A stretch of 64,000 bases of DNA from Hyperoodon ampullatus (Eukaryota > Chordata > Mammalia > Artiodactyla > Ziphiidae): positions 34,972,425 through 35,036,424 of the forward strand of contig OX457061.1 of assembly GCA_949752795.1 (NCBI GenBank), read 5' to 3'. The notes below the pieces were generated by a model that saw only the letters and a program-made list of their open reading frames with translations, was not told the DNA's origin and made no database searches. A program made the translations under genes and the position numbers. Shown in pieces: positions 11,521-22,475 of this stretch (its first letter is position 1; each line of letters opens with the position of its first letter).

Positions 11521-11601
11521 TGTCCATCAATTTTCTTGGGTGACTACAGCGTGTGTTTTGTTTTTCTTTCTTCCTTCCCTCCCTGTGTGCCCTTCTCCAG
11601 G
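11521..11601 (+). other. Pyrimidine-rich 5' UTR segment ending in a possible splice acceptor
   Basis: Between the CpG island and the start codon lies a long T/C-rich run (about 11552-11598) that ends ttctccag one base before the ATG. It can be read as plain 5' UTR continuous with the CpG island. It can also be read as the 3' end of a short intron, so that a non-coding exon in the island is spliced to a coding exon that starts at 11601. The sequence does not decide between the two. Confidence 0.45.
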
Positions 11602-11646
11602 ATGGCAGAGGCGGAATTGCACAAGGAAAGGCTGCAAGCCATAGCA
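11602..11646 (+). CDS. PALM2: PALM2 (paralemmin-2) first coding exon, codons 1-15
   Basis: The sequence reads ATG followed by 14 codons to give MAEAELHKERLQAIA, then meets a consensus donor, gtaagt, at 11647-11652, so the intron is phase 0. This is the N-terminus of mammalian paralemmin-2 as I know it. The paralogues paralemmin-1 and palmdelphin also have a short first coding exon ending in ERLQAI(A/T). The start has a strong Kozak context (A at -3, G at +4). Paralemmins are acidic, lipid-anchored proteins on the cytoplasmic face of the plasma membrane, with an N-terminal coiled coil, linked to membrane dynamics and cell shape. In mammals PALM2 transcripts can also read through into AKAP2. 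Only the first residues of the coiled coil are encoded here. I could not find exon 2 in the remaining 52 kb, which fits the very long first intron of this gene in human. Identification rests on 15 residues, an exact splice boundary and the CpG island, so it is strong but not proof. Confidence 0.86.
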
Positions 11647-11652
11647 GTAAGT

Positions 11653-13773
11653 CCACTTTCATTTTATTTTCTTGCTCTATTGTCTGGGATGGAAGAGGAC
11701 CCCGAGTGCTTGGGGGCCGTCGACATTCCAGTACAGTAGCCGCAGGACATGTGTTTTGGGGATAAAAGTCTGTCAAGGCTCAGCTACGCTGCTTTTTCCT
11801 TTATGGTCTGTAGATGGAAAGCCCCAGGGCGCACTTTGGGCTGGGGATTTGAATGTGGAAGATTGGCTTAGAAATAAGATGCTTGCTACTGGGCTTTGGG
11901 GAAAGACTAAACAGGAGCATGAGGGGTGGAGGGGGTGTCGATTCCTGGAATATTACCACCCAGTGCTCAGTAATATTCTGACTTCAGACACTGGAGAATG
12001 GCGGGAACGGTCACCAGAACGGTGGCTGCCATCCACTCTGCGGAAGCTGTTGGTGTGCTAAGTGGAAAACCAGCAATCAGCTCCACTGCCAGCCACGCGG
12101 TAGAACCTCCTCCCTGAAAGCGGGAGTGTTCATTTTCCCTGTTCTGTTTGATATTGACAAGGACACTGGCGCAATCCACCACCCTGGGGTGGGGTGGGGG
12201 TGGTCTGGGGACTTCTTAGAACAACTGGGTCCTGGGAATAATATTCCAGGAGAGCCTCCTTCTTCTAGGTGTGGATCATCTGAAAACCTATTTTCAGCAT
12301 ACAAAGGAGCAACCAGTTTTGGCAAAGTTTATGTGCACTCTCAGAAAAGTGTACCCATGTGCATCTTGGGTATAAAAGAGCTCGAAAGCTGCCTAAATTT
12401 GAGCAATCCTGCCACAGTGCTGCCAATGATCCACAGATGTGGTATTTTTACTGGAGCCACCACAGCTGGATTATATATTTCCTTTTCAGATGAGGGAATG
12501 ATTACTGCTGCTATATGAAATAATAGCAATTAAAAGAGAAGGTCTCTTAACATATTGGCATAAAAGAACTGCCAGACATTCTTTTACCTAAGTACTTTTT
12601 TTTTTCTTTTTGGTCCAGGAGTTCCCTGGAAACACATATAAATTTGTTGGAGAAATGGTGTGTAATGTTTTGGAAGCAAAGTATATTAAAGTGTTTTTAA
12701 AACCCTTTGGACGGATCCTTCACTGGGAAATGCATACAGACTCTTCTTTTTTAAAGAAGCGTTTGATGTGGTCTCTGTGGCTCTGAGATCCTCTTTATCA
12801 AAGTCTTCAAATCTTAAAATGTCTTGGAGACTTTACAGCTGAAGCAAGAGAGACGTTTGTTGGCACTATTGAATGCTATGGCTTTTTTGCCTATTGGGCA
12901 ATCTTTGAACTTGGTCCTCAGAACTCAGGAAGGCTTTTTTTTTTTCTTTCCCTTTCCCTCTGAGTATGTGTATTTTGATGGTTAGTGAGGTTGTTTACGG
13001 TTTCTAGAGTTAGTGGCCCAGCAGTGTGGCCAGTATGTCATGAACTTGATAAGAATGGAGATATTCAGTTCTTGGTGCCATGTAGCTGGTGGGTGTTTTA
13101 TATAAACTGAATAATAGGCTGCTTTAACTGTCCATGAAGTGGTTGCTCCGGAGAACGTTCAGTTGCTCCCATCGGAGGCCGCTGAAGGTTTCCAACAGTT
13201 GTCACATTCTCTGCCTTTGCATGACCAGCTTTACTGGATGCCTGAGGAACAGCTGAGCCTCATGAAAGGACTTGCTTTCTGAACGGGGAGCCAGTAGCAA
13301 CTTACACTTGAGCCACCCTTTTCCGAGTAGGGCTGAGTAATCCCAGCAGAGGCTAAATGGACTTTCAAGAAAGATCTAGCCAGTCTTCTGGAATTCTCAT
13401 GCCTGTTCAGTTGTGGAATTGAGTTTGTCCTGTACCTGGCAAGGTGTTGATGATTCTCATGAATGATTCGGCCTCAATGAATATATCTGTTGTTATTAGT
13501 GCAGACTTTCTAACAACGAATTAACTCTGTGTGTGTGTGAGAGAGAGAGACAGACAGACAGACAGAAAGAGAGAGAGAATTGAGAGATGGGGTGGAGGGA
13601 CTTATGACCACATCAGTAAATAGTTCTATGCTGTGCTTTGGTCTAATGCATACTCTCCAAATTTTGCAAACTTGCCTCTTTCTGCCACCTTCCTAGGGTT
13701 CTCAGGGGACCCTCAGGAGCTCACGAGGCTGCCGCCAGAGCCTAGCCCTCCTGAAGTCTCTCTGGAGATGTGA
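11653..13773 (+). other. Proximal intron 1, mostly unique
   Basis: No repeat family is clear apart from short T runs (12597-12605) and a purine/pyrimidine tract at 13528-13579. The sequence at 12180-12213 is G-rich (ggggtggggtgggggtgg). Regulatory elements of PALM2 could lie here, but none is identifiable from a single sequence. Confidence 0.45.
13528..13579. repeat. Compound simple repeat (TG)n(GA)n(CAGA)n
   Basis: TG units are followed by GA units, then CAGA units, then GA again. It is likely polymorphic. Confidence 0.9.
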
Positions 13774-13795
13774 AGGAGGAAGAGAATGATTCTTT

Positions 13796-13899
13796 TTTGC
13801 TTTGTTTTGTTTTTATTAGTTATCTATTTTATACATATTAGTGTATGTATGTCAATCCCAATCTCCCAATTCATCCCCCCCGCCACCCCGCTTTCCCCC
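13796..13899 (-). mobile_element. Very short L1 3' UTR insertion with a perfect 22-bp target-site duplication
   Basis: About 100 bases of L1 3' UTR ('attagttatctattttatac', 'gtatgtatgtcaatcccaat', 'tctcccaattcatcccccc') are flanked by an identical 22-base duplication at 13774-13795 and 13900-13921. The extreme 5' truncation and the perfect duplication point to a fairly recent event. Confidence 0.88.
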
Positions 13900-13921
13900 A
13901 GGAGGAAGAGAATGATTCTTT

Positions 13922-15829
13922 ATCTCTTCACCAACTTGGGCTCCTCTCCAAGAGGAAGAGCAGATGGATGGAGATTCTAATCTGTAAGCTCTTGGGTACT
14001 CTTTAGTCTGGACCTTGGTTCCGTCATCTGTAAAGGGGGCTCATGAGTTCTACCTCAGGGGCTGGCTGTAAGGTTTAGATATGGTGCAGGTGAAGGACCT
14101 GGCATGCAGGGGCCAGTAGATGGTCTTGAGCTAGAGCCCCCAATTCCTGTCTACACTGCTGCCTTGTTCTGTGAGGGTGAGAGGCAACATCTCTGAAACA
14201 GAAAGAGTCTAAACAGCCTTCTTTATCCTTTCCTTTACTCGACTGAAGGCCAGAGCTCAGCCCAGTGTCAATTTCGCTAGCTCCTCCGACCAGGTGCAGA
14301 GATGTGACTGGAGGATCCATCCATCCATCCAGTCATGCAGTAGGTATTTACAAAGTATTGCCTCTCGGAAGGGACTGGCAATACCAAAAAGTCAGTGTCC
14401 CCAAGTTTCAGCCATCAGAGGGAAGACTTTACCCTTCGCACACTTAAGTTCTAAAAGGGACAGGTGTCCTGTGACCTACTAGCCACATGATCATCTGTGG
14501 GATTTTTTTTCCCCCCAAGGGAGTGAAATACTTAGAAACTACAGTGCTTTAATTGAATCTTCCAGTTGTGTCTAGAGACTAATCAATGAGAAAAGATGAA
14601 TCTCAGCCTACTTCTTGCCAAAAGAGGAGCAAATCCATCTTGACAAGTGTCTCTGCTCCCAGGTGCTCCTTCCATCCGTAGGGACTCTCCCAAAGTTGTA
14701 ATTTTAGAAGACAGCAAGATGCCTCTATAGCACAATGAATGCAGGTAATCATTCAGGGCATAATAATACAGTTGCCATTTATTGACCATTTTCTATTCAG
14801 CAGGGCTCTTGTGATGTGTGTTCTTTAAAAAAGAAAATCTTAAGTTGTTTATAGTCTAATATAAACAATTACTATTCAGTAGCAGGAATACTTATGCAAA
14901 TGAGCACACACCTGGAGCAGGTAAGCTGACCTGGAGGAGTTAGTTATAGAGCACTTTCCAAGAGAGGAGATGTTTGAGCAAGTCTTGAAGATTGAAAAAA
15001 AAATGTAAAATAACACAGTAACTTCCCAATGAGCAGAAGGTGTTTATTCACTTGTTTGTTGTTAGTTTGTTTATTATTTATTTGAAATAGTTAGTATAAG
15101 AAAGGGAAAGCGAAACACATGAAGAAGTTAAGTCAGTAGCCAAAGGCACCAACTCAGCAAGGAGACTCAAGTGCATTTGAACACAGATGATGCCATTTAA
15201 TCCTAATAAGCTGATGAGGGAGGAACGTCTATATTGTCCACGTTTTAAAGAGCCCGACCTTAACAGAAAGTGTCAAGGCCAGAATCAGAACCCACACTGG
15301 AGGGCACTGGAGCCCCTTTACTGACCACTGCCAGAAATGGCTCCCTACAAGATGGTGGCAGCATCTCGTGCTCTTCCCACGAGCTCACTGGGTGGTTCGG
15401 CAGCCCCTGTGTGAGCGGATGAGGGAGAAGCAGACTGATTCAGTAGCATCGGGAAAGGCTGAGACAACCAGGAGGCCACATCCTTTTGAGAGTCTTCCAA
15501 GCTGGGTTTCAGTGTATGGAAATACCCAATGGGAGTTCTAACCGAGTGAGTAACATTCCCTTGGAGAACAAACCACTGTGTCTCAATAGAAACCAGTTTG
15601 GGGGGAGGATGTTGTTATGTCTGCACATCCGAGAGGAAGAGAGTCTTCCTTGGGCCCTGGTGATGATAACTGAACGTTTCAGAGGTCATTGTGGGCAAAA
15701 GCCCTCAGAAAGTACGGACATACGTGAGTGTGTCCATATTTGCTGAGATATGAGGTGCCAATCCAACCTACACTGGCTCTTTAGGGAATGTTGTCACTTA
15801 ATGAGAACTCAGACTCTGTCGAATAATAA
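13922..15829. other. Intron 1, mostly unique
   Basis: Weak MIR-like stretches (14005-14105 forward; 15165-15300 reversed) and a short (atcc)4 run at 14318-14332 are the only recognisable items. No exon is supported. Confidence 0.4.
14005..14105 (+). repeat. MIR-like SINE, diverged
   Basis: The segment 'gaccttggttccgtcatctgtaaaggggg', then 'tacctcaggggctggctgtaagg', resembles the forward MIR 3' half. Confidence 0.45.
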
Positions 15830-15988
15830 AAATGATCTTTGGCATTTGTACAGCACTTTACAAAAACCTGCACGTGATACCTTAATTCTGAGCTGTGCTG
15901 GGCAGGTCTCATTGTCTCCACTTTACAGTCGAGTATACAGAGGCATCTGGGCTCACACAGTGAGTTGTGGAAAAGTTGTATCTCTCTC
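15830..15988 (-). repeat. MIR-like SINE
   Basis: The segment 'gtacagcactttacaaaaacc', then 'ccactttacagtcgagtatacagagg' and 'ctcacacagtgagttgtgg', follows the reversed MIR order. Confidence 0.55.
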
Positions 15989-17277
15989 CTGACTCCTGAT
16001 TCCTCATGTTAGTGGCACGTCTAGCCTTGGAGGGGTGCTGTGCTAGGGGCTGGAGCTGCCCCTAGGACCCTTCTGAGCTGGCGGTGGGGAGAGGGGTGAG
16101 CTTGGGGGTATGTGGACCTAGCCGTGACTCTGTGGAATCTGCCTTTTGGGGGATTTCACTTTGGACCCCTCTCCCTCTTAAAATTCTCCCCCAGAGGGTA
16201 CAGGTAGTGGCCTGTGGCTCCCACCTGACCCTTCTCTGTCCTGAGAAGGCCCGGATGTAGGTGGGTGGCTTAGGCTGGTTCTGCCTTTTACCCACAACAA
16301 AACACTCTTGGCATTTCCTTGGCTTCATCTCTCAGTGTTCTTCTTGCCTCTGAGCAATAAGGCCTTGAGTGCCAGGGTTGCAGTGTGGACCAAAGGCTAA
16401 GGAGGCCAATCAGCCCGCTTTGATTCAGGCCACTTCGGTTGGCCTGCATGGCTTGGACAAAAGTCCTGGCTGCCATTTGCGTGTGATCCAGCCCAGCTTC
16501 CCAGGTCAGGGATCCCTCCGGGGTTCTAGAGATCCAAGCCCAAGACCTATAGTAACAAAAACTGTGATTCCTGGGGGGACCATCCCTGTACATAAACCTC
16601 TGTCATTGGTAGGCAGCTGGTAAAGGGCTGGAGAATTGAAGATCCCAGTCATTTGTTATCTTCTTCCACATAAATGGTACCCTGCTTCTAAAAGTTCAAG
16701 TTGAGGCTTAAAAAATGGTTTGCTCAGGACATTGGTGCCGAGGAAGGGTTTGCCCCAGCTGACTCTGCAGGGCCGCTCAGCAGGTAAGTGCCACTGGGGG
16801 CCCATTCAGTGTCATTGCCAGGTCTGGGAGTGCCAAGGCAGGCCTTACACAAATATGCCCAAGGGCCATACACCTCTCTGACCATTTATTTGTACCTCTG
16901 AGTATATTAGGCTTTAGCCTCTTGGGACAAAGAGCAGCTGCTCTGGCAAGTGCCCTGTGAAATAGAGCAGTCATCATTTAAAAAGCCAAACAGGGGGGCT
17001 TGTGGGTTATGATTTGTTAATATTTAGAAGAAAAACAGGGCTCAGTGAAGGCTTCTCTGCATTTCTTTGGGGTTACCCAGTGCTTTGCGGACCACTGCTT
17101 TTGGTCCTTTGAACTACCCACGTTTCATCACTGATCCTTTTTGGGGATATTGATCAACTTCCTTGACAGTAAGAGTTGATCATCATGTAGTGTGATATTG
17201 ACTGAGGCAGCAAATGGCATTGATGCACAGAGACGGTGGTCCCCAGGGCTGTCAGTACCTCACAGTCTGGTGAGTAA
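15989..17277. other. Intron 1, unique
   Basis: No repeat, exon or RNA gene recognised. Several open frames of 60-100 codons occur on both strands without recognisable products. Confidence 0.4.
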
Positions 17278-17465
17278 CAAGTGTGGATTCTGGGGTATGA
17301 AAGCCTTGGCTCACATCCCAGCTTTTCTATTAGTATCTGTGAGACCTTGCTGGCCCTCGGTTTCCTCATCTGTAAGTTGGAGATAATTATAATACCCACC
17401 TCATGGAATTGTCATGAAGGTTATTTGAGAGATTTTGTGGGAAATACTCAGAGCAGGGGTACAGA
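17278..17465 (+). repeat. MIR SINE
   Basis: A forward MIR in good order: 'ggctcacatcccagcttttc', 'tgagaccttgctggccctcgg', 'tttcctcatctgtaagttgg', 'acccacctcatggaattgtc'. Confidence 0.8.
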
Positions 17466-18204
17466 AAACAGTCAACAAAAGTTTTCTGTTTATAGTAAGT
17501 GAATCAACAAATCATAACTCATGCATCTTTATGGAGAAAATGGACGCAAAAGGTGAAAGATGAATTCTTTTCACCTCAACTGGTGAATTGCCAAACTGGG
17601 AAATTTCATGAGTATAGTAACACCTGAGAGTTTGCAGTGCAGAAGGATACTAATAATAACAATGAAAAGGATTGTTTATAGTCGACAGGAGTTGCAAACC
17701 CAAAAGGACCCGGGAGCCAACCTGTAACATAAATGATTGACACGGATTGAGTGGGAAATTTTAAGGACCTGGAGAGCAGATATCACTTCTCAGTGAAGGT
17801 ACAGTTAATTTATACCAGGTGAGAACATGGGTCCTATGTTGTCACATCAACTGATTCTCAAGAGAAGCCAGAAATCTTCCTTTTTAAAATGTGAGATCTC
17901 CTGTTTCAAAGAGAATAGCATCAAGTAGCTTAAAAGCTTTTAAAAAATTCGTGGACACAACAAACTTCCTTTTGGCCAATGGGTTGACCTTCCGTGACCT
18001 CCACGTGTAGGTAGAGCTTTGAACATTACCATGTGCTTTCCTTATGTGTGGACTTGTTTGGATTTCATAAGGATGCTGTGAAGTGGTACTACCAGCTCCC
18101 CTGAGATCTTTCATAATGTTACAAAATCAGGGTGCATTTTCAATAGGGCTTTATGAGTTTGGTGTACAAATGTTTGGATCATTGGAAAAATAGTGCATAG
18201 TTCC
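17466..18204. other. Intron 1, unique
   Basis: No recognisable repeat or exon. Confidence 0.4.
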
Positions 18205-18423
18205 TTTTTTTTTTTTTTTTTTTTTTTTTTTGCGGTACACGGGCCTCTCACTGTTGTAGCCTCTCCTGTTACGGAGCATAGGCTCTGGACGCACAGGCTC
18301 AGCAGCCATGGCTCACGGGCCCAGCCGCTCCGCGGCATGTGGGATCCTCCCGGACCAGGGCACGAACCCGTGTCCCCTGCATCGGCAGGTGGACTCTCAA
18401 CCACTGCACCACCAGGGAAGCCC
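18205..18423 (-). mobile_element. CHR-type SINE, short form
   Basis: A T run (18205-18231) is followed by 'gcggtacacgggcctctcac' and the full short body, ending in the reversed tRNA head at 18404-18423. It abuts the next SINE, making a head-to-tail pair on the minus strand. Confidence 0.92.
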
Positions 18424-18436
18424 TCCTATATTTTTT

Positions 18437-18701
18437 ATTTCTTTATTTTTGGCTGCATAGGGTCTTCAGTGTGGTGCGCAGGCTTCTTATTGCGGTGGCT
18501 TCTGTCATGGTGGAGCACGGGCTCTAGGCATGCGGGCTTCAGTAGTTGTGGCTCGCGGGCTCTAGAGCACAGGCTCAGTAGTTTTGGTGCACCGGCCTAG
18601 TTGCTCCACGGTATGTGGGATCTTCCCGGACCAGGGCTCGAACCCATGTCCCCTGCACTGGCAGGTGGATTCTTAACCACTGTGCCACCAGGGGAGTCCC
18701 C
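18437..18701 (-). mobile_element. Older CHR-type SINE, long form
   Basis: The body ('ttggctgcatagggtcttcagtg', 'gtagttgtggctcgcgggctc', 'cgaacccatgtcccctgcac', ending ccaccaggggagtccc) is more diverged than that of its neighbour. An imperfect duplication, cctata(t/c)ttttt, lies at 18425-18436 and 18702-18713, so it was in place before the short SINE landed beside it. Confidence 0.87.
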
Positions 18702-18713
18702 CCTATACTTTTT

Positions 18714-19031
18714 TGTATTAAATGAGCTCCTTGCAACCACTGACATTATTGTATCTCAAAGTTCACATCTAGGTAGGAGATTGCTATCTCAAAATTAACA
18801 GAAAACTTTAAAAGACAGCAGCTTGATGTGGGAAATTCCTGTTATCCTAGAAGCACCTTTCAGAGCAAGGTAGGCAAATTGAGCCATCACGTGTTACCCA
18901 GGTGTTTGAGATGATTTTGATTTGTTATCAGCCTCAAATAGACAACGTAGGGAGACCGAGCTGGGCTCAGGACTTCTAATAATGGCAGCAACTGCTATTG
19001 GGCATAGACTTTTGGCCAGAAATGGTGTAGA
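18714..19031. other. Intron 1, unique
   Basis: No feature recognised. Confidence 0.4.
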
Positions 19032-19187
19032 ACTGTGATTCTCAAACTTCAGTGCATTACGATCATCACCTGGAGGGCTCCTTAAACACACAGATTGCTG
19101 GGTCCCGCTCCCAGAGTGTTTGATTTAGTAGATCTGGGGTGGAGCCTGAGGATTTGCATTTCTAACACATTGCCAGGGTTTGCTCTT
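19032..19187 (+). mobile_element. hAT-type non-autonomous DNA transposon (MER class)
   Basis: The segment 'gtgattctcaaacttcagtg', then 'catcacctggagggctcctt', 'cacagattgctgggtcccgc' and 'gatttgcatttctaacacat', follows a common ancient mammalian hAT relic. The left end is the typical terminal repeat. The family name is not certain from memory. Confidence 0.6.
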
Positions 19188-21119
19188 CCCAGCTGCAGTT
19201 CTGGGGAATACACGTGGAAAACCCGTGGGGATGTGGTAGAAGACCAGTAGCAAAGGGAGAGGATGGTCTGGGTCTTCATAAGTGGCACACGCCCACTGTG
19301 ACATGCCCAGGAGTTTGTGAAGTGTGTATATTTTAAAGAGGTGAAATGGAATAAAAGACCAAATTCAAGTCTTAATTAGTGAGAGCCTGAACCTAGCTCA
19401 GTTGGAAAGTGATATAGTTGTGTTCCTCTTACATCAAGTGACTAATCCAGAGGAGATCTTGTTTGTCTTGGGTACTTGTCTTAATCTATTTAAATAAAGT
19501 AAAATTGAAGACACCTGTTTCAAGGGTGTGCTTGGGATTGGGATTGGCTGATCAAAACCACGGGCTATAAAATTCACTTGGTGGGGAGGCCTTAGGGGGC
19601 ACCTCAGTGAGACAAGAAGTCATGCAACAGAGCAGATATCCAGCAGTACAGTGGGAGCCCCTTTGAGAAATATACATGCTACATATCATGATGCTGTAGA
19701 TGGAGAAGTCCCAGAGCAGATCAGCTAATCAAGTCTTGTGGCAGCCTCTCCAGCCTTCAGGCCTGATACTCAATGCAGGCAGCTGTTTCTCACGTGACCA
19801 ACTCTAGTAGGAGGTCAGGATGAGCCGGAGGTCAGGATGAGCCGCAAGTGAGGTTCATTTACTTAATGATGGTTAGTGATTCTCCTAAGCCAGTCTGTGT
19901 GCACAAGCCAGGCTTGTCACTGGCATATCAAAGAGGAGTTTATTCTTGTCAAGATGTCCTCCAGGCTCCCCTCATCCTAATTGTAGCATCCATTGTTTGA
20001 ACCAACCCTTCATATTCAGATGGATTCAGCTTCACCCAGGCTCTTATTTGTCCTAAAACACAAAGCACAGAGGCCACACTGTGCAGGATGAGACCTAAGA
20101 GAACACGGACAGACTGTTGGGTGATGTCCGCCCAGCATGGGCGCTTCATAGAGGCAAGTTTGCACTTGAGCGCTGTGGGTTTGGGCGAATACCGCACAGC
20201 TGAGACCTATTTCTGGCAGGAAATGCCGGCAGAAGCAGAGGTTTGGGGGGGTGGGGGAGCATGTTGGAGCTACATATGCCCTTGGTTAATGGGTATGTCA
20301 GTCTTTTCCATTAGTCTCATGTTGAATTAGAATCCACAAAAAGAGATTATTAAATACACAGAGAGACAGACAGAGACAAGCCTATAGCCTATTTACATAA
20401 TGCTTGAACATACATTAAAGATACTTCAGGGCTAGTCTTTGACTCTAGTATCAGTGCTCCTATAGCATCCTCTGAGCTTAGCTAGAAGAAAGGAATAGGG
20501 AACCTGGTCCCTTCCCCTCGCATAAAATGGAAGGGGAACGAAAAGCCACATGCGCCCCCAAGGTAAAAGCCCTAGCTGTAGATGCAAAGGCTGTGAGCCA
20601 GACCTCAGAACACATCTTCCCCCTCATCATTTCCCCTCTGGCAGCCTACTTCATTACCCTGCGGGTTCCAGGCTCTTGACAGTCTGTGCCCTCCAAAATG
20701 TCTAAAAGGCATTTGTAAAACCTGCCCTTACTTCTTTGCTACATTATACCGATTTACTTACTATTCTAGGTGGGTGGGATTTTTTTTTCCCCCTTCTAAA
20801 TTATAACCAGTCATCTGAGGATTCACTTTATTTTTTAGTTCAGGGCTGAAACTTAAAACTTTGAGGGTTATAAAAAAAACGTTATTCTTAAGAGAAAAAC
20901 ACATGCTTGAAAACTTAACCCTTTGGTGGTAGCCAGGGGATCCTCTTTCTCCGAGTTTGAGTAATAGTGCAAACAATTTTTGAGACCAATAAATACCACA
21001 TGGGGCTTCAGGATTGGGGCAGCTGTGATAGATGCATGTCCTTATGTGATGGATAGAGAAGCTGGGAGAGGTACCTTTTGGCCGAGAGGCATGGGGTCAA
21101 TCCAGAGGCTCCCCCCGGG
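19188..21119. other. Intron 1, mostly unique
   Basis: I recognise no exon. A direct pair of 'gaggtcaggatgagccg' lies at about 19811-19844. A G run lies at 20244-20257 and an A/T-rich stretch at 20860-20885. Confidence 0.4.
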
Positions 21120-21134
21120 CTCCTGGTTCATCTT

Positions 21135-21187
21135 TTTTTTTTTTTTTAAACAGTATGGTTGAGGATAATCTTTATTGTGAGTAGTAG

Positions 21188-21227
<40 letters not shown>

Positions 21228-21340
21228 TTTTTGGCCGTTCCGTGCAGCATGTGGGATCTTAGTTCCCTGACCAGGGATCGAACTCGTGCCCCCTGCACTG
21301 GAAGTGCGGAGTCCTAACCACTGGACTGGCAGGGAAGTCC
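21135..21340 (-). mobile_element. tRNA-derived SINE (short Bov-tA/CHR-like) with apparent 3' transduction
   Basis: A perfect 15-base target-site duplication, ctcctggttcatctt, lies at 21120-21134 and 21341-21355. Read on the minus strand, the insert is a short tRNA-type SINE body (21340 down to 21233), an (AAAT)n array (21232-21189), about 40 bases of unrelated sequence with an AATAAA signal (reverse of 21171-21176), then a poly(A) tail about 23 bases further. The extra 40 bases lie inside the duplication, so they came with the insertion. Confidence 0.82.
21188..21232. repeat. (ATTT)n microsatellite inside the SINE
   Basis: About eleven perfect tetranucleotide units lie between the SINE body and the extra 3' segment. 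Confidence 0.95.
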
Positions 21341-21477
21341 CTCCTGGTTCATCTTAAACAGAGGTTCTATGGCTTGACTTGTCAGCTTGGGTTGATGATA
21401 CTTGCTGCCTCTAATGGGTTGGGAAATGGTTCAAAAATTTCCTTGCCCCAGTGGGACTGTGAGACATATAAGATCTG

Positions 21478-22473
21478 AAAAGTGGAAAAGAGTGTAGAGG
21501 TTCCTCAAGAAATTCAAAATAGAACTGCCATGTGATCCAGCAATCCCACTTCTGGGTATACATCCCAAGGAAATAAAATCACTATCTTGGAGAGATTGCT
21601 GCACTCCCATGTTCATTACAGCATCACTAGTCACAGTAGCCAAGAGATGAAAACAACCTAAGTGTCCACTGACAGATGATTGGTTAAAGAAAAGATGGTA
21701 CATACAGAGTGGAATATTATTTAGCCTTTAAAAAGAAGGAAATCCTAGGGCTTCCCTGGTGGTGCAGTGGTTGGGAGTCTGCCTGCCGATGCAGGGGACA
21801 CAGGTTCGTGCCCCGGTCCGGGAAGATCCCACATGCTGCGGAGCGGCTGGGCCTGTGAGCCATGGCCGCTGAGCCTGCGTGTCCGGAGCCTGTGCTCCGC
21901 GACGGGAGAGGCCACAGCGGTGAGAGGCCCGCGTACCGCAAAAAAAAAAAAAAAAAAAAAAAGAAGGAAATCCTACCGTTTGTGACAACATGGTTGGACC
22001 CTGGAGGGCATTCTGCTAAGTGAAAAAAGCCAGACACAGAAAGATAAATATCTATAATCTCACTTATATGTGGAATCTTAAAAAAAAAAAAAACATTGAA
22101 CTTATAGTAACAGAAGAGAGTGATGGGTACTAGAGGCTGGGAAGTGGGGGAAAGGGGGCAGTGTTGATCAAAGGGTATAACTTCCAGTTATAAGTTGAGT
22201 AAGTTCTGAAAACCTAATGTACAGCATGGTGACTGTGGTTAATAATCATGTATTATATGCTTGAAATCTGCTAAGAGAGTAGATCTCATGTGTTGTCATT
22301 AAACACACAAAAATGGTAACTGTGTGAGGTGATGGGTATGTGAATTGGCTTGATTGTGATAATTATTTCACAATGCATATCAAAACATCATGTTGTACAC
22401 TGTAAATATATACAATTTTTATTTGTCAATCATACCTTAAAGCTGGGGGAAAAAATGACCAGTTAAAAAAAAA
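21478..22473 (+). mobile_element. L1 3' end (ORF2 end and 3' UTR), older than the 39.6-kb copy, split by a SINE
   Basis: It starts in ORF2 ('gaggttcctcaagaaattcaaaatagaac', 'cagcaatcccacttctgggtatac'). It runs through 'aacctaagtgtccactgaca' and the 3' UTR ('cctaatgtacagcatggtgac', 'agagtagatctcatgtgttg', 'atgttgtacactgtaaatat') to an A run at 22464-22473. A possible duplication, agatctg, flanks it (about 21470 and 22473). A SINE at 21748-21961 interrupts it. Confidence 0.88.
21748..21961 (+). mobile_element. CHR-type SINE, short form, nested in L1
   Basis: Forward short-form body with a 22-base poly(A) tail. A perfect 14-base duplication, agaaggaaatccta, lies at 21734-21747 and 21962-21975. 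It is therefore younger than the L1 it interrupts. Confidence 0.95.
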
Positions 22474-22475
22474 AG

